DNA of 64,000 nucleotides from Pseudomicrostroma phylloplanum (taxonomy: Eukaryota > Basidiomycota > Exobasidiomycetes > Microstromatales). Position numbers and translations under genes: made by a program. Within the stretch, counting starts at the first letter, position 1, and each line of letters starts with the position of its first letter. The stretch lies in assembly GCA_039545275.1 (NCBI GenBank), contig BCHS01000002.1, positions 1,178,001-1,242,000 on the forward strand. The letters are read 5' to 3'. The notes beneath the pieces were generated by a model. That model was not told the origin of the DNA and did not search any database. It was given only the letters and a program-made list of their open reading frames with translations. Of this stretch, positions 1-10,010 are shown one piece after another.

Positions 1-1797
1 GCTCGCAAAGCCTCGCCAAACAAGTTGTTCGCCTCCGAGCTAGCCGCTGCTGGACCTCCCGTCATGCGCAAGAGTCTGGGAGGAGCTTTGCCATCGGCGC
101 ACGCTCTCAAGCCAGGCAAGACGCCGGTAGCTCTACAGACCCTTGCAGACGGAGTTAAGAAGCGCAACTCGATTGTTGCTGCTGTGATCCCTTACCCGCA
201 GGTCGCAGCAGAAGAGTCATCTGAAGAATACAGCGGCGAGGACAACATGAGCAGTGAGGAGAGGGCATCCATGTCCTTCCAGTCTGCTCACGGAGGCCCA
301 GAGGATGACGAAGCGTTCCGGCCTCCACCGCGAAACCTCACCCTGTCTGAATTCTTCAGTCTCTCTGGGATGAACTTCCACGATGACACACGACCTGTCA
401 AGGTCCGTGTCCTGCCAACTCGAGAGACGAAGAAGCTCGGTGACGGCAGTGAGAAGACGGTTGCCCAGTTCAAGGCTATGGCCGGCAGCGTCCTAATGCT
501 GGAGACGCTCGTCAATGCTTGTCGTGAGCTGCACCAATCTGGAGCTGAGAGCGAAAAGGTTCTCCGCGATATCGAGGAGCGGTTCGTCAGCAACCCGCCA
601 GACCTAGTAAGGGAGCTCCTGAGCTTGAGCAGTGAGGCTGAAAAGAAAGAGATGGAGTCTCAATTCAAGCTCCAGAAGCAGGCTGCTCGTGCCGTCGCAA
701 AAGAAGGTTACCTGGGCTGGTGTCTTGATAATCAGTACGGTGAAGAAGTCGTTGCCAACCTGCACTCGATCAAGCAATCTCTCGAGGACGATCTGACTCG
801 CCTGAACGCCGACTCGGTCCGGCTGCAGCAGGAAATCCTTCCTGTCTTGAGAGACCGCCGCAACGCTCTCCGTGAACAGGTCAATCGCGTTCGCGAGAGG
901 AAAGTGGAGATCGAGAAGTGCCCCGTGGAGGACCTCGAAGGTCTTCATGCCGGCATGGCAGAGCTACTGCCCGAATTGCAGTCCCGTCGCTCGGTCTACC
1001 TGGAAAAGCAAGAGGCTCTCGAGCGCATGCGAGCTAAGCTGGAGGAGAACCTCACCAAGAAGGCAGAGCTTGAGGAGGCCATCGAAGCCAGCCGCAAGGT
1101 CTGCGAGCAGATCCAAGGCTACACTCGTGGAGAGGCTGCCCGCCTGGCTGCGGACATCCGAGAGGTGGAGAAGCTGCATATGTGGAAACTTCGCAGTGCA
1201 TCGCTGTCCAAGCTCCACCTCACCCACGACTGGACGCTCGACCTGATTGTCCTTCTCGGTGCCGACGGCTCAGCAGATGACATCGAGCTCAGCCTGACGC
1301 CCTCTGCTGTGGGTAATGTCTTCCACGAGGAGTTCCTGGAGGCTCTGAAAGAGGACCTTGCTGATCGGGAGGAGCCTTGGCGCGTACCAGCCCTCATTCG
1401 GCACATTTCTACTGCTTGGACATCGGCTCGCCGCCTTCAGTCCGAGCTGTCCCATCTTTCGCTTTCATACCCATACGAGGTGCAGTCTCTGGCCAACCAG
1501 CAACTGGGAGGTAGCAAGCGTCACATCAAGGTGCAGACATCGGTCCTGCTAGCGAAGCGACGCACAAAGGTGCTCGTGACACTGCGAGTCGATTTGGATG
1601 CTCTGATCTGGGGAGACTATCAGAATCTCTTTGGTGGCGGCAATGATCTTGTCAATGTCTCGGCAATTTATGGCCAGATTGAGACGGAGGCAATGGCTGC
1701 CCTGGTCGGAGATCATCTCAGTGCAGAAGACTTTATGCTGGGAAGCGGCGCGATTGCTCAGGCTTGCCATGCTGCCGTCGAGACTTTTGCTGGATAA
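1..1797 (+). CDS. SPC7: Spc7/KNL1 kinetochore scaffold, C-terminal part (5' partial)
   Basis: C-terminal 599 or so residues of the Spc7/Spc105/KNL1 family, the outer-kinetochore scaffold that links the Mis12 and Ndc80 complexes to checkpoint proteins. The frame is open from base 1, so the gene begins upstream of the window. The segment PPRNLTLSEFFSLSGMNF (about codons 106-123 of the visible part) is the typical opening of the Spc7 domain. It is followed by a long coiled coil, rich in E/K/R/L heptads (roughly codons 150-400), and a globular end that would correspond to the tandem RWD module that binds Mis12. Translation stops with TAA at 1795-1797. No intron is needed in this part. The family call rests on the Spc7-domain motif plus coiled-coil layout; the N-terminal MELT repeats are outside the window. 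Confidence 0.85.
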   Translation, partial: ARKASPNKLFASELAAAGPPVMRKSLGGALPSAHALKPGKTPVALQTLADGVKKRNSIVAAVIPYPQVAAEESSEEYSGEDNMSSEERASMSFQSAHGGPEDDEAFRPPPRNLTLSEFFSLSGMNFHDDTRPVKVRVLPTRETKKLGDGSEKTVAQFKAMAGSVLMLETLVNACRELHQSGAESEKVLRDIEERFVSNPPDLVRELLSLSSEAEKKEMESQFKLQKQAARAVAKEGYLGWCLDNQYGEEVVANLHSIKQSLEDDLTRLNADSVRLQQEILPVLRDRRNALREQVNRVRERKVEIEKCPVEDLEGLHAGMAELLPELQSRRSVYLEKQEALERMRAKLEENLTKKAELEEAIEASRKVCEQIQGYTRGEAARLAADIREVEKLHMWKLRSASLSKLHLTHDWTLDLIVLLGADGSADDIELSLTPSAVGNVFHEEFLEALKEDLADREEPWRVPALIRHISTAWTSARRLQSELSHLSLSYPYEVQSLANQQLGGSKRHIKVQTSVLLAKRRTKVLVTLRVDLDALIWGDYQNLFGGGNDLVNVSAIYGQIETEAMAALVGDHLSAEDFMLGSGAIAQACHAAVETFAG

Positions 1798-2120
1798 GCT
1801 GCGGGTGTACCTCCAGCGCGACGTGCCTCTCTGTCTCTCTTCCCTTTCCGTATTCGTTGTTCTTGTTCTTGTGACCACACTATACCTCCTTATCGTCTTT
1901 GTAGTAATTGATATCCAGGCTCGCTGTGCTTCTCCACTCCGACTGACCCAACACGCCCACGCACGCGACCAGTCAGAATTTATTTTGAGCTGTGCGCCTT
2001 GATGCCAAGGCTCAAAGCGCTGTCTCCCTCTCTCTCCGACCTCTTCCCACCCATCTGACCATCACTTCGACCCATCACTCACACGTCATAGGGGTCACCG
2101 ACTGCCCTTTCTCGCCCAGC
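1798..2120. other. Intergenic, SPC7 3' flank and channel-gene leader
   Basis: The 323 bases hold pyrimidine-rich leader sequence for the next gene. The downstream frame stays open from a GTG at 1992, but the first ATG in that frame is at 2121. I see no other gene here. Confidence 0.6.
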
Positions 2121-5100
2121 ATGACATCTCGTCCTGGTCCCGGAGGAGAGCGAGACCAGGATCCCGAACGCAATGATGCACGCAGCCACGTATACGGAGC
2201 GGCAGGCAGCGCAGTGCCGTCCCGACTAGCTTCCCCTCCCTACGAGCTCGACGGTAGCTTGCCCCTGTACGCCAGTCGACCCGATCTCTTCCTGCCGCTG
2301 ACTGCCGCTGAGCAGCAACAGCATCATCTGGCGCTAGACGAAAAGGACGGAAGTGCGGGCGATGGCTCTGGTAGCTCTCCCTCACCCCGTCCATCCGAGC
2401 GACTTGCTCAGTACGATGGATATCCAGCTGAGAAGAAGCTGCGAGAGAGGGAAGAGCAGCAGAGGGACAGACAAGCCCAAAGGAACGAGGAGAGCCGTGG
2501 TGCCGAGGCCATGAATCGTCAGGGGTCGTCTGCTTCTGCCTACCAGACGGTCCCGCGCATTGCCATCACCGATCCGCTCCACGAGATGAGGATACACAAC
2601 CTCTCTTCTCGCCCCGAGCAGGGACTGTCTGAGAGGTCCGACTACCCATCCAAGCAAAGGATGATGGCGGGAAGAGGTCTTTCCGACGGCGATGTATCGC
2701 CCAGCCGACCCGGGCTCTCTCGGCAGGTTTCGTCTGCTTCCTTGTCTTCACAATCCGAGTTCGGCTACGACGACTTCGATTGGTCCGACGATGAAGGTGT
2801 CGAGGAAAGTCTCAGACAGGAGCAAAAGGAGGAGAGCGCTGCCCGAAAGAAACGCAACCGTCGATTGAGCCCCTATAAGGTGCTTCGATGGCTCTTTGCG
2901 AGCTTTCTAGGCAACTTGCTCGTCTCTTGCACTCTCGTCGTCCCTTGTATCGTCATGGAGATCACCTACCGTAACGAAGGTCCCGAGGCAGGCTGGGATC
3001 GACGCGCCTACATCACCGACAACGTTTCCGCCTGGACCATCTGGGCCTCGGTCAATCTGTTCATCTCTTGGATACTACACATTCTCGTCGAGCTGTTGCC
3101 CCGAGCAGCACTGGGAATGGTTGCCCTCGTCTGGGGCAGGACCAACCAGGTGGTCCTGACCGCTGCCGAATACTACAGCGCTCAGAAGGGCTACTTCAAG
3201 CCGATTCTTTACGCTGCCTGTGCATGGGCGTCTTTTGCTATCATCTTCAACAGCATCTTCAATCTCTACAACAGGTCCAACCCGCAGACGGAGAGCAGGG
3301 CTCTGTACCTCTACCGCATCTACGAGGTTGTGCAGTTCTTCTTTTTCTTCACTCTCACCATATGCATTGAGAAGATCATTGTGAAGAACATTGCTCTTGG
3401 TTTCCACAAGTCTGCCTTTGCGGAACGTATTGCAGAAGTCACGCAAGCACTGGAAACCTTCGATCATCTGAAGGACTACAGGCCGAAGCTCAAGGATAGC
3501 GGAGCGAGTTCTCCGGTGAAAGGATTCCGCTCGAGGACTCCAAGGCCCTCGTCGACCTACGGCAGGGCCTATGATGATCATTCGAGGAGCCGCAGCTTCG
3601 CTGGCATGAACCCTGAGTATTCGACAGACTCTCAGCCTGTTTCGTCAGGACAAACTGATGCGCCAGAAGGAGACACAAGTCTCGACGCAAAGAGCGGCAG
3701 CGGAGGCTTCTTCAAGAATCGTCATGCCAAGAAGCGAGCTCAGAACACCGATCCGGCAATGACAGGCGAGCCCACGAGCGCCACCGGTGCAACGTATCCG
3801 CCCAACGCCCCCAGCGCTGGTGAGGCACATTCTCGCTCTTCGACCGTAAAGAGCAAGAAGAATGTCTTTGGAGCTGCCAAAGGCAAAGCCATGCGCTCCT
3901 TCAAGGTCAACGCCAGTGTCGCCAGTAGACTGGCCCGCGTTGCGATGAAGGATCCGCTGGCGGTCTTGCAAAGTGAGGAGGCCGGCGCAATTGCCAATGT
4001 CAATTCGCCTGCTGAGGCCAAGAAGCTCGCCAAGACCATCTTTACTGCCTTCAGGGGTCGCCATCGTCGTAGCTACCTCATCTTGTCCGACTTTGAACCC
4101 GCCTACCCAACTCAGGTTGAAGCCAAGACCGCGTTCGCTGTGTTCGACAAGGATGGCAATGGTGATATCAGCCAGTCTGAGATCAAGAACGTCGTATTGC
4201 AGACGTACAAGGAACGCCGCTTCCTCATGAAGGCAATTGGCGATACGAACCACGCCGTCTCTCAGCTGGACACCATTCTTGTCGTGCTAGCCTTGGTCGT
4301 CGTCCTTTTTGAAGCCTTCGCAATCTTCAACGTCGACGTCACTCAAACTCTCACTACGTTCTACACACTGGGAATTGCATTCGCCTTCATCTTCAAGGAG
4401 TCGGCGCAGAACGTCTTTGACTCCATCATCTTCATTTTTATCACGCACGCCATGGACACCGGTGATCGCATCTGCGTTGGCGAGGACGTCATGGTCGTGA
4501 CCAAGATGAGCTTGCTCTCTTCTGAGTTCACTCTGGCTGACGGAACGGACCTGTACATTTCGAATGCGACGCTTTCTGCTCTGATGATCAGGAATTACCG
4601 ACGATCAGGGTATCAGTGGGAGAATCTACTCATTCAAGTGGACATCGGGACAACGCTGGAGCAGCTTGATGCTGTAGAGAGGGACATGTGTCACTGGCTC
4701 CAGACGGAGCCAGATAGGCTCTTCGAACCTTCGACGGCCTTGGTCCCGCAGAACATCTCCTATATGACGTACATCGAGATCTCCGTTGGTATGACGCACC
4801 GCGCCAATTACCAAGATTGGGGAGCCCGTTTCCAGCGCAAGAATGCCTTTGCAGCCGCCCTGACCTACTACCTCAAGAAGCATGGCGTGAGGTACTACCA
4901 GCCTGCACAGCCCATCGTCTACACTCAGCCGCCGCCTGGCTACGATGAAGCCCGCCAAGGTGGTGAGGAGGGTCAAGCTCGCTCCTCGCGCTTCTCGACT
5001 GGTGAAGAACACCAAGAGGAGACATACTTCCTCGACGACTTTAGCGCTCCTGCGGGCGCAACGGCCACTTCTACCGCTCTCGCCCCTTCGGCTGCTGGGG

Positions 5101-5240
5101 CCGGTACGCCTGCCTCGAGCGGGGTGAAGAGGCCCAACTACATGGGCTTCACGCCACCTGACGATGAAGCCAACGAGGAGAAGGTTCGACAGCGCAAGGT
5201 CAAGAATCTCGCACTCACCAACCAGGGTGGGGACTCTTGA
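2121..5240 (+). CDS. MscS-family mechanosensitive channel with EF-hand
   Basis: Single-exon protein of 1,039 residues. It belongs to the fungal Msy1/Msy2-type MscS channels, which sit in the ER or cell membrane and release ions under hypo-osmotic stress. The N-terminal 240 residues are polar and Ser/Pro-rich. Hydrophobic segments follow at about residues 257-277, 303-320, 355-380 and 403-425. A Ser/Lys-rich cytosolic stretch comes next, then a canonical EF-hand loop DKDGNGDISQSE near residues 673-684. After it come the MscS pore helices (about 712-767, containing AFAFIFKESAQNVFDSI) and a beta-rich MscS domain; the C-tail is disordered. The start is the ATG at 2121; the in-frame GTG at 1992 is not used. 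The EF-hand before the pore suggests calcium gating or feedback, as proposed for the fission yeast relatives. Confidence in the family is high; localisation is inferred. Confidence 0.9.
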   Translation: MTSRPGPGGERDQDPERNDARSHVYGAAGSAVPSRLASPPYELDGSLPLYASRPDLFLPLTAAEQQQHHLALDEKDGSAGDGSGSSPSPRPSERLAQYDGYPAEKKLREREEQQRDRQAQRNEESRGAEAMNRQGSSASAYQTVPRIAITDPLHEMRIHNLSSRPEQGLSERSDYPSKQRMMAGRGLSDGDVSPSRPGLSRQVSSASLSSQSEFGYDDFDWSDDEGVEESLRQEQKEESAARKKRNRRLSPYKVLRWLFASFLGNLLVSCTLVVPCIVMEITYRNEGPEAGWDRRAYITDNVSAWTIWASVNLFISWILHILVELLPRAALGMVALVWGRTNQVVLTAAEYYSAQKGYFKPILYAACAWASFAIIFNSIFNLYNRSNPQTESRALYLYRIYEVVQFFFFFTLTICIEKIIVKNIALGFHKSAFAERIAEVTQALETFDHLKDYRPKLKDSGASSPVKGFRSRTPRPSSTYGRAYDDHSRSRSFAGMNPEYSTDSQPVSSGQTDAPEGDTSLDAKSGSGGFFKNRHAKKRAQNTDPAMTGEPTSATGATYPPNAPSAGEAHSRSSTVKSKKNVFGAAKGKAMRSFKVNASVASRLARVAMKDPLAVLQSEEAGAIANVNSPAEAKKLAKTIFTAFRGRHRRSYLILSDFEPAYPTQVEAKTAFAVFDKDGNGDISQSEIKNVVLQTYKERRFLMKAIGDTNHAVSQLDTILVVLALVVVLFEAFAIFNVDVTQTLTTFYTLGIAFAFIFKESAQNVFDSIIFIFITHAMDTGDRICVGEDVMVVTKMSLLSSEFTLADGTDLYISNATLSALMIRNYRRSGYQWENLLIQVDIGTTLEQLDAVERDMCHWLQTEPDRLFEPSTALVPQNISYMTYIEISVGMTHRANYQDWGARFQRKNAFAAALTYYLKKHGVRYYQPAQPIVYTQPPPGYDEARQGGEEGQARSSRFSTGEEHQEETYFLDDFSAPAGATATSTALAPSAAGAGTPASSGVKRPNYMGFTPPDDEANEEKVRQRKVKNLALTNQGGDS

Positions 5241-5964
5241 TGCCTTTTGCGCCCAAGGAGTGGCTGCAAGTATCATCGCACGGTAGACGGACTGGCGCCA
5301 TCTGCCTCCGCCCAAGTCCATCGCCCTACCCCGGCTTCTCAAGGCTTTCCGGGTTCTCAATTCTCTGGTTCTCGGGCTCATCAAGGAATTCTGACTTCCG
5401 ACTCACGACAATGGCCCACCTCTCATCACTCACGACCCGGACCCTTTCTTCAGCATTAAAACAACGCCTCCGCTTCCTTGCTTCGAGCTACTCTTCATGA
5501 CCTTCCCCTTCTCTACTAAACTCATTGTACACTCCACCCCATTCGCACGCCCTACTCGTGCTGGTCATGAGTTGGCAGTCGCTTCCGAACATTGTGCTGC
5601 CTTCTCTTATCGCTTGTCTCTGCCGCATTACAAAAGAAGTGAAATACAATAGAGATCTGAAACACCACCCTTTCTGGCGTTTATCCTGCATGAGTGAGTG
5701 GCTCGAGCTTTTGAGGTCGTGTTCCATTCCCCCTTTCCGCTTCCGCCGTGCCTGGCTGCGTTGGATTGGATCGGGTGGAGGCAGAAGGCTGGGCGAGAGG
5801 AGCAACTTCTAGACCTTCGTGGTGCGTTGCGTACCTGCTCGCAGCAGCGATCCTCTCTTCTACCAGACTTGAGCTCCTGTTCCATTCGCACCTCATCTCG
5901 AGACGCTTGCTGCCATCTATACATCTACATCTCCACCTTCCCCCCTCTCTCTTCCGCTGCAAGT
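5241..5964. other. Intergenic, 724 bases
   Basis: Contains the 3' flank of the channel gene and a long pyrimidine-rich leader before the Hikeshi-like ATG. Short open frames here have no recognisable protein character and the region looks non-coding. Confidence 0.5.
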
Positions 5965-6939
5965 ATGTTCGCCCTCCTAGCAGCGGGTCGTCTCCCGCAA
6001 TCCTCCTTCACACAACTCGACGCGACCCACTGCATCTTCGAGCTGCAGAGCATATCCGACGTAAACCACCTCTGTGTATTCATGGACGGGAGTGCGCCTT
6101 TCCCACAGGGGTATGCAGGGACTGTTCATCTGTTGCTGCCTGGAGGGACAGGGGNGGGGGCAGGGGCGGGGGTGGGTCCGAGTGGGAGTAGCAGTGGGAG
6201 TGGGAGCGGGGGTGGTTGGCGCTTACTGGGGTGTTTGAAGAACGAGAGGCCCAGCGCAATCTACCGGCTCAAGGGTCTCTCCAGCCAAGGCGCCTCTTTC
6301 AACTCCAACAATGGCAGCAGTAGCAGCAACGGCAGCGGGAGTGCGCTCTTCAGCTCGCAAGGTCTGCACGCCAACCCAGGCATGTTCCAAGCTTCCACCG
6401 CACAGGGCAGCGGGACGGCCATGCTGGGCATAAGTGTCGAGCCCGAGCACCTAGTGGACGAGCAGATGCGGAACCTCAAGGGCAGCGCAGCGGGTGCTCC
6501 TTCTGCTTCTGCTGGTGGAGCCAGTCGGGGAGGGGGAGAGACGGGAGGAGTGCAAGGGATGGATATTGCCGACGAGGGTATGGCGGGGGAGGCCCAGCCG
6601 GCGCAAGGGGCCCTGGTCAGGAGCGGGGGAGCAATCGACCCGTACATGGCACTGGCGCTAGCCCCCAAGATTGGTGAGTCTTCCCCTCTCCCCCAACACC
6701 CGGACGTGGTATCTGTGTCCTCTCAAGTGCTCGTCCTGCTCACACTCTCTCTCCCTCCCGTTTCCTGGTCCCTACCGGCCCTCGCAGCCCAAAACATCTT
6801 CTCCTACCTCTCCTCCTTTGCCCCAGACTCGGCGCCGCAGACGGTACCGCTGCTACAAAAGTGGCTGGAGCAATTTGAGCGCAAGCTCAAGATGCAGGGG
6901 AGCGCCTGGCTGGAGAAGCAGGGTGGAGATGGGGGATAG
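5965..6939 (+). CDS. Hikeshi/OPI10-like nuclear import carrier of Hsp70
   Basis: Two exons, 5965-6673 and 6788-6939, give about 286 residues. The Hikeshi (C11orf73/OPI10) family carries Hsp70 through nuclear pores during heat stress. The N-terminus MFALLAAGRLPQSSF, followed by FELQSISDVNHLCVFMDG and PFPQGYAGTVHLL, is the family signature. After a low-complexity Gly/Ser insertion and a conserved LKNERPSAIYRLKG block, the C-terminus is APKIAQNIFSYLSSFA with a terminal amphipathic helix. The 114-base intron (GTGAGT to CTCGCAG) is needed to bring APKI next to AQNIF. However, its length is a multiple of three and it has no stop, so retention would add 38 residues. Base 6155 is N inside a G-run coding for Gly. 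The protein is longer than the roughly 200-residue family norm because of Gly/Ser linkers. Confidence 0.85.
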   Translation: MFALLAAGRLPQSSFTQLDATHCIFELQSISDVNHLCVFMDGSAPFPQGYAGTVHLLLPGGTGXGAGAGVGPSGSSSGSGSGGGWRLLGCLKNERPSAIYRLKGLSSQGASFNSNNGSSSSNGSGSALFSSQGLHANPGMFQASTAQGSGTAMLGISVEPEHLVDEQMRNLKGSAAGAPSASAGGASRGGGETGGVQGMDIADEGMAGEAQPAQGALVRSGGAIDPYMALALAPKIGESSPLPQHPDVVSVSSQVLVLLTLSLPPVSWSLPALAAQNIFSYLSSFAPDSAPQTVPLLQKWLEQFERKLKMQGSAWLEKQGGDGG

Positions 6940-7179
6940 AAGTGGCTCGTAGAAGGAGGAGAGAGGACATGTGTAAGAGGAGGTGGTTGAAGATGGGCGA
7001 GAGACTAAAGTTATAGCATTTGCAGCATTCTTGACAAGGCGAGAGCAGCAGGTAGTGAGAATGCCGGGGCGGTGCGTGCGATTGCGGTAGGCATTGCTGT
7101 GCTGTGGACGAGTGTGGCTACAGTATTGAGTTGTACAGAGCTATATGGTCAAGACGGGCATTGTGTAGTGGGGCCTATC

Positions 7180-8216
7180 TCAACCCTCCTCATCGCCCAT
7201 TTCCTCATCTTCCTCCTCGCCCTCATCTGCCCCTTCTTCAGCCATCCTCTGCTCAGTATCCTCGTCTTCCTCGTCCACGTCCTGCTCTCCCGCCGGTTGG
7301 GCAGGCGGCCTCTCCTCTCCCTCGCCCACCATCATACTCGTCTGTTCCTCCCCATCTGCAGCATCAGCCATCACAGCCTCCTCCTCATCGTCTTCCTCCT
7401 CCTCTCCATCCTCTCCCCCTGCAGCAAGAGGCGGAGCAGAGCCAGAAGCAGCCGCCTCGGCCTTTTCCTTCTTCGTCTGTTCCTGGGAGCTCCGGTAGGC
7501 CTTGAGCTCGGCTTTGAGCTTGCTCTGTACTTCGGCGGGAAATTCCATTAGGGCGAGACCTTCCAGAACGTCTTGCGTGCTGATCGTCTTGCGCGAGTCT
7601 TGCTTGGCGATTTCGTCTGCCACGGCCGCTGTGGACGTGCAGAGGAGGAGGGGATGGGAGGCGAAGGTGAAGGCGGTCGAGTTGCGGAGGTCAGAAGAGG
7701 TCGAGCGCGACATATTGAGCTAGACCCTTGGGCTCATGCAACTACGATACTCACCTAGGTAGCTGATGAAGATCGTCGCTGATTTCGATACGGCGAGGAT
7801 GGCACCTTTCCGTATTTGCACACTGTCCGGCAGCTGATAGAGAGGCATGTACAGGTCGGTGCCAGGATGTCAGCCTCGCCTGACCTACACTTTCCAGCCC
7901 TTAGGCCTTCCCTCACGCTGGCGATTGCACTCACCTCTGCCTTTGCTACTCTGGTCACGACTGCCCTCGGCAGCTCAAACTGATCAATCCCCTCTGGTCC
8001 TCCCATCTGCTTCTGCATCGACTCTGTAATGACCCCTCCTCTTTGCTGCTGCTGCTGTCCCGCCCCTGCCCCTGCTCCTGCTCCGGCGGCTTGTGAGAGA
8101 AAGGAGCTCTCCCCCAATGTCTCGTCTGCTGCTGCGCTGTCCATTGGTGTCATGCTGGAGGGACTAGAGGGACCGCCGTTGGCTGCTGTTGCAGGCTGGG
8201 CCTTTTTGCGGGGCAT
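7180..8216 (-). CDS. DPB4: Histone-fold subunit, Dpb4/POLE3-like
   Basis: Three exons on the minus strand, 8216-7935, 7833-7755 and 7628-7180, give 269 residues. The family is the CBF/NF-Y-type histone-fold subunit shared by DNA polymerase epsilon and the ISW2/CHRAC remodeller. The fold runs from DQFELPRAVVTRVAKAE across the first junction into LPDSVQIRKGAILAVSKSA and TIFISYLAAVADEIA. It ends with the KTISTQDVLEGLALMEF helix, which closely matches POLE3. An N-terminal Ala/Gly/Gln-rich extension of about 75 residues and a long acidic C-terminal tail (Glu/Asp runs) flank the fold; acidic tails are usual in this family. Donors are GTGAGT and acceptors CAG. The partner would be a Dpb3/POLE4-like protein, which is not in this window. 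The gene is divergent from the SARNP-like gene. Confidence 0.88.
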
Positions 8217-8627
8217 GATGGAAAGTGTGTGTGAGAGAGTGCGTGAGGAGGTATGCGGGTGAGCTGATGGAGTGTCCTTTGCTGAGGTGTTCTGCTGCGG
8301 ATAAGTGCTTGTAGCGGTGTATCTGCTGCTGCTGGAGAGTGAGTGACGCCTCTATCGGCTGTGGGTAGCGTAGAGTAGCAAGCACGGTGAGCGAGAAGCA
8401 TCACTAGTCGACTCTTGCGCCTCGCCTCGCCTCGTCGCGTCGGAGCGCGGGAGTGAAATGCTCCGTGCCCAGTCAGTGCAGGCAGCAGGCGGCAGATGGT
8501 TCCTTCCTGACTGGACTTCACCATCGCTCATACTCGTACTCATCTTAGTCCTCCTACTCATATCTCCCTGCCACTAATCACTTCTTCCGAGCATCGCTTC
8601 ATCGCTACCCTCTACACCCAGCCCGCC
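8217..8627. promoter_or_regulatory. Divergent promoter between DPB4-like and THO1-like genes
   Basis: A 411-base gap between the two start codons, facing outwards. It must hold both promoters. It contains CTG-rich and CGCCTCGCCTCG short repeats, but no element I can name with confidence. Confidence 0.5.
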
Positions 8628-9697
8628 ATGGAAGCTCACCTCCAGTCACTCAAGGTCCCTGACCTCAAGGGCCTCTTGCAAGCCGCATCTCTGCCAGTCT
8701 CAGGTAACAAGAGCGACCTGATCAAGCGTCTACTAGAGCATCCCGATGCCACCAAGGACATCGCAGCTGGCGGAGAGGACAAGGCTGAGGCTCAGGATGC
8801 CCAAGCCGCTGCAGCTCCGGCTGAAGAGCCTGTAGCTGCTGCCCCATCTACTGCTGCGACTGGATCTGGTGAAACGGAGTCTGCCCCATCTGCTGCCGCC
8901 CCTGCACCAGCTACTGCCTCTTCCCCAACCCTCGCCGCCTCGGAAGCCACCACCTCCGCCACTGCTGCTCCTGCCATTGCGGCCATGGAGTCCACCAAGG
9001 AATCCGTCACAGACGAAGGCAAGTCCACAGAGGAAGCCCGCGAGGCGCTCATTGCCGAGCTCGAGAAGCGCAAAGCCCGTGCTGCCCGTTTCGGACAGGA
9101 GCAGAGCGAGGCGGACCGCAAGCTCGAGAGGGCCATCAAGTTCGGTCTGGACGGCTCAGATGCCGCATCCATGGCTATCCTGGACAAGGAGCTGGCGGCG
9201 GGCAAAGGAAGGAAGTTGCAGCAGCAGAAGAAGAACAAGGACGGTAGCGAGCTCTCCACTACTGCTGATGGGAACAAAGCTCAGAAGGTCACGAGTGGTG
9301 CTGGTGGCTCACTCGTTGCTGAGAAGAGGATGGGTGGAGGTGGAGCTACGTACGTCGAGAAGAAGGCTCTGACAGAGGAGGAGAAAGCTCAAAAGGAACG
9401 GGAGAGGGAGGAGCTCAAGGAGAGGAGGAACAAGGAGAGGGAGGTCAGGGAAGAGGAGAAGAGGAAGAGGGCAGAGAGGTTTGGTATGATCGACAAGGAG
9501 GAAGAGGAGAAGAAGAGGAAGAGGGCAGAACGATTTGGTGGAGCGGCACCGGCTGCTGCTCCTTCGTCCACAAACGGCAGCGAGGTGAGTCCTTCAGTCG
9601 AACGATCATGGCAGGAGATTGGCCTAGCCAATATCTCACGCATTCTTGGCTCTCCTTCCTCTGCTCGCAGCCCGCGGAAAAGAAGATCAAGGCTTGA
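8628..9697 (+). CDS. THO1: SAP-domain mRNA export protein, Tho1/SARNP-like
   Basis: Two exons, 8628-9584 and 9671-9697, give 327 residues. Tho1/SARNP (CIP29) binds RNA and the Sub2/UAP56 helicase and helps assemble export-competent mRNPs. A SAP domain lies at about residues 5-42 (LKVPDLKGLLQAASLPVSG then KSDLIKRLLEH). After an Ala/Pro/Glu linker comes the diagnostic repeat RAARFGQ near residue 150. Two further RAERFG motifs follow around residues 285 and 302 in a highly charged helix; these RFG motifs contact Sub2/UAP56 in relatives. The intron (GTGAGT to CGCAG) is chosen because it yields the short basic tail PAEKKIKA and stop; reading through gives an unlike tail of 40 or so residues. The ATG sits in a good CCGCCATGG context. 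Confidence 0.88.
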
Positions 9698-10010
9698 ATG
9701 GTGCTCGAAGTAAAAGGTAAGGTTGCAAGTCTTTTACCGTTCCTCGCATCGATGGCTTCTCTCCCTCTCGTCAGTCACTTCTCTGCGCCATCTGCGCTCT
9801 TNCCCTNCCTGCCGTACCTGAGTCGTCCCAAAATATCAGAAGAAGCGGCATGCTATGTCTTCGCCTCTCTCTGCTCCGCATCCTATGTATCGACGCATCT
9901 ACCCTTCATTCAAAGCTCATGTTGTCATTGCGGATCCTGTACAAGGGCTGGGGGTATAGTAATGCATCTCTCGTATCCTACGTGGTCGTCCTTCTGTTGC
10001 TTCAGTCTTG
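9698..10010. other. Convergent 3' flanks, with two unresolved bases
   Basis: This is the 313-base gap between the THO1-like gene and the 3' end of the minus-strand HCNGP-like gene. Bases 9802 and 9807 are N in a CCCT-rich tract. No gene seen. Confidence 0.5.
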
